From the NCBI GenBank assembly GCA_947359465.1, contig OX375873.1, forward strand, positions 42,070,437 through 42,134,436: 64,000 nucleotides of DNA. Direction: 5' to 3'. The position numbers were made by a program, and so were the translations under genes. Below, one piece after another: positions 1-11,400 of the stretch (position 1 is its first letter; each line of letters begins with the position of its first letter). Under the pieces are notes generated by a model. It was not told the origin of the DNA. It did not search any database and saw only the letters and a program-made list of their open reading frames with translations. This stretch comes from Metellina segmentata. Lineage: Eukaryota > Arthropoda > Arachnida > Araneae > Tetragnathidae.

Positions 1-4
1 ACTT

Positions 5-742
5 TTAAGGGGGTCCGGGACACATTGAAATTTTTTTTTTATTAATTCATTTAGAATTTTGAAATTTTTTGTACTGATTACCCATCTAACTAATAATCAA
101 AATCACAGCACAAAAGTTTTCCAAAAGTTCTTAAAAAATTTTAAATTAAAATTTTTTGAAAAAAAGAGGGGTCATTTCAAATTGCTAAGGCTCAAAACAT
201 TCTTGATCAATTTTCAAAATTCTTGCATTAAATTATTCACAAATTTATTAACTTTAATTTTGATTCAGAAATTTAAAAAATATTAATTTAATAAAAAATT
301 AAAAAAAAATTTATGAAAATTTTTGAAAATTTTAAGGTACTTTTTTTTTTAAAAGTCATATTTTTAAAAGTAAATATTTGTTTTAAATTTGCTGAATCAA
401 AATTAAAGTATAATGTTTGAAAAAGATATATTCCAAATTTCAACCCTTAAACTTTATCGGTTTTCGACTTATAGCAATTTGAATATAGGAAATCTTGAAA
501 AAATGTATCATGGAGAAAAACGCGTTTAAAGTTTTAAAGACAGATGTTGTTGCCATGACAACAACTGTCAAGAGTGTTAGATTTTCAAAACAACGCACCA
601 CAAAAATTATTATATCTCTAGTTCTAATTAAGATAGAAACATGATTTAGACGTCATTTTAAGCACAAAAACACAGAGAATTTCTTAAAATAATAAAAAAA
701 ATTTCGAAAATGTGACGATTTTTGTGTCCCGGACCCCCTTAA
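5..742. mobile_element. TTAA-flanked MITE (piggyBac-like)
   Basis: Perfect inverted ends: TTAAGGGGGTCCGGGACAC on the left and its reverse complement at 724-742. The terminal TTAA on each side is the target site duplicated by piggyBac-type elements. The interior is AT-rich with no usable ORF, so this is non-autonomous. It lies downstream of exon 9 of SSUH2-A, probably in intron 9. Confidence 0.8.
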
Positions 743-968
743 CATGCAAAAATAGAAATTTGCTTACAGAACTATAAAAAATAATGCAAATTCTTCCAAA
801 ACACGTGGACAACTAGCAAAAAATACGGCTAACAAGATTGTAAACAAATTGAGGCTCATTTTGCTACCGCTTTAATATGAAATTCACTGTTACACTGTGC
901 CTCATGTAACACTGTGTCCCACCTTCCCTTATTCATTGGTAAAGGCAAAAAACATGTAAACCACTTAC

Positions 969-1071
969 TCTAGAACTCTGCTCTTTGAATATTTCCCTTC
1001 CAGTAACTTGCAAGATTAATGTCCGGGGTAAAGTTCCTGCATTCGAAATAAAGTAATCAACGTGGTTTTTC
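969..1071 (-). CDS. SSUH2: SSUH2-A exon 9
   Basis: Acceptor tatcgtag, donor gtaagtgg. It encodes KNHVDYFISNAGTLPRTLIL and then QVTGREIFKEQSSR, entered in phase 2 so that TG+G completes the tryptophan begun in exon 8. It has the same length (103 nt) and phase as exon 9 of gene B. It starts the domain after the cysteine motifs. Confidence 0.9.
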
Positions 1072-2368
1072 CTACGATAATGGAAGCGATATATTAGTAA
1101 CCATGAGTACGTAAACATAAAAGAATTTCAAAAATAGTTTTCAAACTTATTTGCTTTTCCATTCAAGGATAAAACAGTTTTAAGTATTATTTGTTTCATT
1201 TTATGTAATTTATCTACTTCTAGAGTTATAGGAAGGTTATAGTAATATATAAATTATGAGGTGATTCTTCGAAATGAGAAGGCAGGTGCGAAAATAAACT
1301 GAAAATTCGTATTTTGCAAAATCAATGTTAACAAATGCGAAAAAAGCATTGTGTTCTATGCTTGGTCTTCAGGGTTTCAACTATGAAGAGCTTACTTCAA
1401 TAGAAAGTAGCACCAACTTTTCAAGTTTTTGGAAAACCGTAATAAACGTTTGAAAATTCAACATTCTAAGTTGTGTGAAAATAGTCTTATCGATAAATTT
1501 TCTTAATTGTTCTTAACTAACGATTGGAGCTACATCTTTTCTTGCACCAAACGAAAGAGATTTTTTTTTACCACAAGATAGTACTTGCAACTCCAAACTA
1601 ACCCAGGAGGGAGCTACCTCCATTTTGCAGTAGGTCTATCAATTATTTAACTGCTGTATGCAAAAAGTATCTGAGAATAAACGCCAGTAAATGCAATTGT
1701 AGTTTAGCGTTATATTTCAGTAAATACCTAGATGAAGTAAATTTAATAAACTTGTGTAAATTAAAGAGGTGGTTCGTTTTTTTTTACCATACCTGCATAG
1801 ATCAAAAACTTAGTTTATCAAATGGTCTAAATTATTAAGAATGGAAGAGAGATGGTTAGAGGTACCTACTGCTCATGAAAAGAAACCACTAACCAATCAG
1901 ATAGAGCCCGAACGAAAAGGAGATCGATCAGCAGCTGGTGACAAGGCCCAATAAAGTCACGACGATAGAGTGAGGGAGAAAGTGTTCATGTGAAATCGGA
2001 ACTAATGTCCACAAGGGTTTGAATAGAAATTTTGTTTTTTGTTTTTAACATCATGTGTTTAACTGATTCAGTGAAGGGTTTAAAATTGGCTTTCAACAAA
2101 GGATGCCGGCTTTCCAGACTTCAATTGACGCTACCCCCACTGATAAAGAGCACACTGAATCAACAGATGGTTGAGGGGGTAAAGGAGACAACATTAGTCA
2201 TTTTATGTAACAACTTTTGAAAGGTCAAACTTGGAAGCGAATTTCTTTACTAACACGACAGAATAACACTGATATTGCTTCTTGCATTGTCATGCTTCAT
2301 TTCAAAACATCATTTAGGAGTAAAAAGTACAGTCTAAAAATGGTTCAGAATATAGAATCACACATTGG

Positions 2369-2407
<39 letters not shown>

Positions 2408-5400
2408 TACCCTACAATAGTGGACCTGACAGCAAGATGTGATGGTATAAGGGAGATAATATATGCTTTAAAAGGGGATGGTCAACCACGTGCTGCCATG
2501 ACACTAGCAACACTTCTGGGCATACTTTCATCAAGGTTTTGATACAAAGCTATTGGTATTTGTGTCCATTCCTGCTGCAAGAATGTCGCCAGCTCAGCTG
2601 TGGATTTCGGACGTCGTTCCCTGGTCCGTAAGCGTCGCCCTAACTCGTTCCATAAATGTCCTTTGGGGTTTAGATCGGGACTCTGAGCAAGCCAGGGAAG
2701 ACGTTTTACATTTATATCTTGATGCCACTGCCTGACGGAGGTTGAGCGTTGTCGTCTTGGAAGTAACTATCGTCCATTCCATAAAATTACCAGAGCGTAG
2801 GATGAACCTGATCGTCCAAAATGTTGATGTAGGCGTCGACGTTCGATTGAACAGAAACAACATGCAAAGGTTACATTCCATTCCACTAAAAATACCCCCA
2901 AACAAGTTGTCGGATTTTATGCATATCCGCTGGGGTCCGGTCCATTATTGTAGGGTAGTGTATATATATAGATATCACTAAATTAAAAGGTATACATGCA
3001 CAAGTTATCTCAAAATATCTAAAAATGTCATTAGAGTCATTGAAAACCTTAGCGTACCACGTGACAATTAGCATCCTGTAGTGTTTCAATCTTCCCCTCC
3101 CGTCGCACATAGAACATGTGACTTGACCTGTACCGGAACACGACCAGCATCTATAAAAAGCATTAAAAAATAATTATTTGGAATATTCTACAATGTATTC
3201 GCATGACGCACAAGAAAGTGGAAAATTCTGGTGAACATTCAACGTCAACTTAGTATTTGCAAAACGTATGGAATGACGGGAAAACAGTTCTACCCATTCA
3301 TGAGGTGTTGCTTAAAGTTTCATTACAAGCAGCAGGTTGGATCAAGGAAAATATACTTTTATTCCCAGGACATGTTCCATCATCCCTGAAAACGCAAGTA
3401 GTGAATTAACGTCGCACTGAAGCAACACAAAGGGGCTACTGGCGACGGTCCTGGATCAATGGAAAGATCCAAAGATAACTCCTTGTAATTTTGAATCACC
3501 CTCATTGAAGAGACTTAGCCGTCTGAGTGTCACAAGATTTCAGATTTTTCTCACCTTACTCTTAATGAAGTTCTCATCAATATATGCCACCCATTTTAAT
3601 ACATGAATTTAAATTTATTTCAGCATATTCGTAAATTTATGTTACTCATTGCATTGTGTAAATACATGATTTTGATACGAACCTATTTCGTCCAGATCCC
3701 GAACAACTGAAGCACTGTTGATTATTGCTTCTTCCTGAACCTGTACAGCTGTAGCACATGCTCTAGTGTAAAAAGGAATTTTAAAATCAAATGACTAAAT
3801 CTCTACTATTATAAAAGAAAGTGTTTTTGTGTGTGTCTGTATCTCTATGTGCAGTGCAATGGCGAATCTATGGCACTGACAATAATAAAATTTGGCACAC
3901 AGGTAGTCCTAATTTTTTGTGAATTTTATGACCAGCCTGAAAATTTAATCTAGAACATTTTAAAATTTATTTTAACATTTTAATAAGTTTTTGTCCCTTC
4001 TGTTCATTATTTTCTGACGTCACAGCTCCGCAATTGACGAAAGCAAAGGATTTTGCATTTTTCGTCCTTTGAAACTATGCCAAGTTACAACGTCACGTTT
4101 GGAGAGAGAAAACAGCTTCTGCTTTTTATCTTCTTAATGGATTTTCGATTTCGTTTTGATTTACAATGTTGACTAGCATATAACTTTCTTGCTAGCAATT
4201 TTAACTTTATCACGGGTAAGGACTATTTGAGGTTCTCTGTCTTCGCAATCGTTAAAGATTACGTTTAAAGATGTTTTTCTTCAAATAAACAATTTTTCAA
4301 TTGCACCCCGTGTCATGCCGGGTGAAGGCGGGACTATTTCTTAAAATTATAGTTTTTCTTTTTAATGTTTTCAGTATCAGTAATGACACCAAAAGAACTA
4401 TCACGGCAAATAACTAATAAAGTTTATTCTTGGAGATAGTATAATAATAATTGGGCTTTTTCCTTGGAACATGCATCTTTATTTCAACGAAAAACGTGAG
4501 TTTCTCTAAACTTTATGCGCAATGTCGAAATAAAGTTTCTAATTGTGTAGAAATAGTTATATTTTTCAAGTGAAATGGTTACATAAAACTACCACGCACG
4601 TGAAGCATAAGAAGACTGAGCAATTGCTACTGAGGGGAGCTTCCAAAGCTGTGATCAAACATGTCAACAGGTTTGCAGGGAACTGTTCTGTGAAAATTTG
4701 ACTTAATTTGGCGATTTGGTTGTCTAATCGCCTTATTTGGAACTATAACATTTTATCACAGGATACGTTTGTGAATGAGCATTTTTATAGAGTGGCGACA
4801 CAAGTTTTGAATTCACCAGTCACATCGCGCTGATTAATCAGATGAATCAATGAATGGGAGTCTTCCCGTTCAGAGGACCAATCAGATGAAGAACGTCTGT
4901 TTCCGCAGGGGAGACGAAAGTAGTTTACACGTCGCGTTACTATTAGTTTTGGTCACATGATTCTGCGCACATAACATGGTTGCCAGTGGCCATTATTTTT
5001 GCAGTATTTCCTCCAATCTTATATTTCCTTTGAAAACTACGTTGTCATTTCCATTTATATGACTTTGTGCTACATAGGATTCGTATCTACATTGAGTTCA
5101 TTAAAACCGTCCTAGGTCCTGGATTTCCAATTAACTTTTTTTTAAGTTCAAAACATGCTGTCGAGTTGGACAGCTTTGTAAACAACGACTGTTAACTTTG
5201 TCTGAGGTGAGTCAGCCGATGATAATTTCTCCTCTCGTGTTGACATCATCACTGCACCTTGCAATTGTATCCTCGTCACTATACCATCCTACGCATCTGT
5301 ACTGTGTTGTCCCTCTCTGATTGTGGACACTGGCTTGAGTACCGAATGTAATAGAAGTGATGGCGAATTTACCAAACGAATTATCTCCTATCGCTGTCTT

Positions 5401-8400
5401 CATACATGATTTTGCGAGGGGCAGCCCTATCCCATTGAATCTCACTACATCTGTATAAATCTACTGATCCAAGGTCGTATGCCTTCTCACTTAAGTCACA
5501 TAAAAAAAATTAAGATATTAAAGAGAAATCCACTTACACCACCTCTTCCAGAGCAGGATTCACATCGAACACGACAATTCCCAACACACTTCAGGCATTC
5601 TTTAACGTAAGCTGTATGAGGCACCTCCACTTTGATCTGTATGTCTCGGAACATCTCTGGTATTGTGACCATCATATCCCAAGGACCAGGGGGATGACCA
5701 TTTTCCGGACCGTCGATAATTTGACCTGATACGATAGTTCAACAGATTATGAATGCATATAAATTTCGAGTTGCTGTTTTAACATATTTCACATGATTTG
5801 AATAATCCTTTAATCACAACTAAGAAAAAGGTACACACGTCCGATTCTTTATCTGAATCGATATGATGTCATATACTGTTCGACATCGACCTTCTAATGA
5901 AGTAGACTGAGTATGTGCGCACAGATCTATGCTATTTCTTCTGCTCAATATTTTTTTTAGATCGTTCTCAATATATCTGTTCTCAATAGAATACTTCTTA
6001 ATAGAATAGTTCTCAATAGAATACTTCTTAATAGAATAGTTCTCAATAGAATAGTTATCAATAGAATAGTTATCAATAGAATAGTTTTTAACAGATCTGT
6101 TCTCAATAGATCTGTCACGTGGTTGTGGAAAAAGTATGAATCCTCGTGTGGGGCAAATTATTGATAGGTTAAAGTGATTATTCATCCTGATTAAACACAC
6201 TATCCTGCATTTCGATTGTCAATGGACCGAAGTTGATTCGTAAACCGATGTGACTCATCCTTCTGAGAACTTACAAAGACAACTCCATCCATAAGCTTTG
6301 TCTATTTCGTTAAAAGTTCGATATGCATTTTAGTGTATACAAAATAAACTCTTCTATCTGTTGACCTTGTAACAAAAAGACCGAACATTTGCGCGCAGCT
6401 TCATGTTGCATCTCCCGATTACTCGGTTTGTGTATTTCCGGTGAAGGTCACGCGTAATTGGAAGAAAGCACGAATCCTAGTGGAGGACTACGCACTGACC
6501 ATGGTAGAAAATAATAGTTGTGTCTCTACAGCTTATGATAGCCCGTCGAATCCAAGCCCATTTATGTGCCCATCATTTCTGAGATCTTACGACAGCGACT
6601 CTGCCCACATGCACCGTCTATCTCACTAGAAGGCTGATGTCTAAATCGATATAACGTCGCATTCTATACAGAGAGCGAAATGGGGCTTGACTCAGCTCAT
6701 AGTACACGATACAACTATACACACTACATTGAGGGTTCGTGAAAAGTGAGCAGCGCTACAAGTGGGGGATGACACACTTCAGAGAGCTGTTGTGTGTCGT
6801 CACACTTTTCTGCCTGTTTTTTCTCTCAAAAATTGGATATTCAGAGAAGGATTAGAAATTAGTAGTGTGAAAATTTAGTAGTTAACTAACTCCCAACTCG
6901 GTTTCCATAAAACTATTGAGCTTTGGTGTTGATCTCGCTATCTGACCGTGGTTCATAAATCTAACTGTTGGTTGACGAGTAATAACGAGCAGTGTGCGGA
7001 GCCCCTAGTTACATAAAATGCTAGATTCGGCTGTTTGCGTAGCTACTTAAGTTTTGATTTGTTGGGTGACGTTACTAGTAGGCGGAGTTACAATTTTTTT
7101 TGATTGGTTGTCACGAGTAAAACGAGATACGAAAGATCAAAAATCATTACATTCGAAATCGCCATAAAAAGTAGAACTGAGTTCAAAACGATTGCCGTAC
7201 GCAGCTCATTGTTTTACCAGTGTTGAACAAAAATTAAGTTTTCCAATAATATCGTTTTACCAGTATTGCTCAAAAACCAACACCATGCGAAAGCAAGGCA
7301 AGTTGACAGATAGTGGGAATAAGTAATAATATAGATAGCGTGTGATCAACAGAAGTTGACAGATAGTGGTGAAAAAATTTGTATATATATCCAGTGATCA
7401 CGCACCGTCAGGTTTTATAAAGATATTGTATATAAATGAAATTTGACCAAAATAAATAAATTTTGTTATGCACTCCTCGTACGACGGGTTTATCCTAGTA
7501 ATATATAAAACGTTTGGGAATATTAAATTAAATATATTAAATTAAATGTGACAGCTCATTGTAGCTTCAGAAGAAACAGATTACCTTTTATGGATAGATT
7601 CATAAATTCAGTGGCCTGTTTAAAATAATTTGGAATGTTTTAATTGTAATACTGCATATTTTTAATTGTTTCTATCCTACTTGGTCCAAGCAAGCTAGAC
7701 GAAGTTCATGCACCATAATAAAAAAAAGCAAAGACAATTATAGGATTAAAATACCGTTCCTTTACAGCCATTGACAAGCAAACAGGTGACCAGGGGAGGC
7801 TTGTTCTATATTGCATATTTGGCAAGCAGGGTAGGGTAAGTCAACTTAATGGAATTAGCTTAAATTCCCATTGACCAGTCTAGATAAAGACGACAGGTTT
7901 CTTACCAATATCACCCTCGAAATTGAGGGCGCATCCAATGTTGTTTCTCTCGTGGAATGAGTGGAAGTAAATTTGAAATAGATATTACCAAATATGTCAT
8001 AGGAGTTCATAAATAGTTCTTTTTATTATCAGCTATTCCTATTAAGTGTGAGTGCTTGTTTGGTTTTTATTTATGGTTACTATAATACGCAGTTCAGTCA
8101 CAATCATTAAGTAAAGATGTTAATGGTTATAATAATTTTTAATTAACGTCGTTGTAGACCAACACAACGGGCTAATTGACGACGATCAGGGATCCATCCC
8201 CTAAGGGAAAGATCCGATGACAACACCACGTAATTTTAAACCACGGTCAGATGACGAGGCAACACCTGAGCTGTCACTCCACTCTCCTAACTTCCATACC
8301 AACCCAACGTGAGGTCTTTCGGCCACGATAGTTTTAAGCTGCACCAGCCGCCTCTACACCATACGCTTACAAACATCCATGCACTGGCCCGGATTCCTAC

Positions 8401-11400
8401 CAGGAGCCTTCCGATCTCGAGGCTAACACCTTAACCACCAGACCAATTGGTCGGCATTAAATAAAGATGTGTAAAAATATTCATAATCGTATGGAAAAAA
8501 ATTAAAATCTTAAATATTAAATTAATTATTGTATGGAATGATTTATCCACAGTTTTATCCCAACAACTGTGCGTGAAATACAATCGAATTGTAATTGAGA
8601 TTAGTTCTAGCGCACCACTCTTAGAGAATATCTTCACACTTTAAAAAACTACATTTTAAGCATACGTACTGTACGTGATCTTATTTATATTGTTCTTACC
8701 TCTGTACGGCTCCGAACGCAGTGCTGTTTCTCTTTTCTCGCCAAAGGTTTCTAGCTGATACTAAAACATCGAAATGCATATGTAGTACATAGTTTAACTG
8801 GTTTTATTACAGATTAGTACATGGTATATTATATTGGAACTGGATTAATGAGAATTGAAATACCTTACATGATAAGTATGGGTATTTGAGATCTCCCTAA
8901 TTTCTGTCTCTCGGGCAAATTTCTTACCGTAACAGCAATTTTCTGAAGCATATTGGATGCAGGCTTCACGTACCTCATCTTGAGATAGTGAACCTAGGCT
9001 GAAAAAAAAAACGTTTTGTAAGTATTAAGCAAAGAAGATTCAGAGTTATAGAAAAAATTATTTCTATATGAGATTGATTTTCAGTAAGAAAAAATAAATC
9101 AGACGGTCTGTGAAGATTTTACATTAGAAATGTTGTTGGATCAGGGAGTCATCAGGGAGGAGCCTGACGCAGACAACATAAAATGGTCTATTCTACATAT
9201 GAGCAGCATTAGACTGAAAAAATTGCTCATATACTCCTCCAAATACTATTAAAAAGCACAAAAAAAAAACCACTAAAAATAGAAAAGGAACAAAACGAAA
9301 TAGGTTTTGTTTTTTGCTTTTTAATGGTGTTTGGGGAGTAGAGCAATATTTTCAGCCTAATGCTGCCCATATGTAGAAAACACCATTTTATACTGTCTAA
9401 GTCAGACTTCTCCCTGATGACACCCTGATCCACCAACATTTCTTCATTTTTTATAATTTTTTATCACTTTTGTTGTAATTTCTTGAAATTCCTGTGTTCT
9501 TGAAATTATATTGCTTACCATGCTATGTCTGCAACTTTAGCGAGCCTGCATGGTTAGTTTCAAGTTTCGTTTTCTGGCTTATTCCACCCCGGCTGTTTGG
9601 TTCTTCGTTTTATGTTATTATATAAAAAATATTAGCCAATCAATAATCATATATCAATTCGTAATTTTTATTAGTGAAATGTTGAAAATCGTATAGGAAA
9701 AACAATCCAACTGACGGCGAGTGCAGGAAGAACTTAATGTCACTAAATCAGTACCCTCAACTGTATTTATCTTGAAAGAAAACACCTCTCAGGAAAATCA
9801 GTCTGAATAAAAAATTTTCTGGGTTAAAGAAATCAAGAGGTTTGTCAACCAATCTGAGTAAAAATGTAAGCGTGTACTTGAATTTGTGAGAGAAATTTAC
9901 TTTACAAGTGGTACCCGATCCGGTGTTGGAACTTCAAGTGGAGGTGCTGTTGGAGGCTTTTCAACTCCTATAAAAATCATCAAACAAATTTGCATCATTA
10001 CCTTCAACTTTATTATCAAACTAGAAACATATATTTTACAGTTATAGATAGACACATGAAAAGCAGTGTAACCTTGCCTACCAAAGAGTACTTCCTGTTG
10101 AAAATAGATGACACTGTTATACATTACCCTACAATAATGGACCGGGCAGCAAGATGTAATGGTATAAGGGAAATAATACATGCTTTAATAGGGGGAGGGT
10201 CTCACACGTGCTGCATTTACAATAGCAACACTTCTGGACATACTTTAGACAAGGTTTTGATACACAGCTATAGATATTTGTGTCCATTCCTGCCGCAAGA
10301 ATGTCGCCATCTCAGCTGTTAATTTTGGACGTGGTTCCCTGGTACGTAAGTGTCGCTCTAACTGGTCCCACAAATGTTCTATGGGTTTAGGTTGGGACTC
10401 TGAGCAGGCAAGGGAAAATGTTTTACATCCATATCTTGATACCACTGCTTGGCAGATGCTGCAGCATGACATTTAGCGTTGTCGTCCTGGAAGTAACATT
10501 AGTCCATTCCATAAAGTTGCCAGAGCGCAGGAAGAACCGGATTGTCCAAAATGTTAATGTAGGCGTAGGCGTTCAATTTACCAGGAACAACATGCAAAGG
10601 TCCCAGGCCATACCACAAAAAAAACACCTTCGAAGAAGTAGTCATATTTTTTGAAAATCCGCTGGCGTTCGGTCCATTATTGTAGGGTAGTGTATATTCT
10701 ACTCAAGTTAATTTTTGTTGTGCTGGCTAAGCTTTCACTCACACAAGACAATACTCTCCCCCCTCCCCCAGAATTTAGCAGTGGCTGATTTTGATAGATG
10801 CTACCTGTTGACTGATCGTTAGTGTAGTGAAACCGTGGGAGCTATGTTGCGATCACAGGCGTTGTTTTGTAAGCAAGGTCATGCAATGGATGATTGTATC
10901 ATTATCAACCGAGTTTGAGTGCAGGCCAGAAGTTATAAAATGACGCTGAAGCGGCAACAAAGACTGAAGGGGTGATAAGAATAGATACGATGCCTGTTAT
11001 CATAGAGCTTAAAACAATTTTTGGAAGTGATAAGCATCACACATTAGTGATTCAACTACTCCTCATCACCTTCCATCAGTGTGTGTCGATGGAGACGAAA
11101 ATTGTGTAGGCTACAATGCAACGTCCGAGAAAATCCCAAGCATGCTATATTAGATTGATATAAGGTGACCTTTCTGGATGCCAATTCAATATTTTCCTTA
11201 AGCTTTAGACATGTGTGTATTCTCGAATCAATGGGGGAAAAAGTCACCCTGACTCCAGATAAATCTTCGATGTCTTTAAGATTTTTGTTCCATAAATAGC
11301 ATAGATCATTATTTTCTATATAAAAATTGAACAACTTCAATCAATTTAAAGTCACTTTGGCGTCATTGTTGATCACTTTGACATTACGTTTTAAGTTCAC

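Noticed and set aside
5820..6200. 126-codon ORF rich in SIENYSI
   Set aside because: It is the translation of a 15-bp tandem repeat.
8380..8460. tRNA gene
   Set aside because: A- and B-box-like elements are part of a dispersed SINE; no tRNA fold or anticodon arm is intact.
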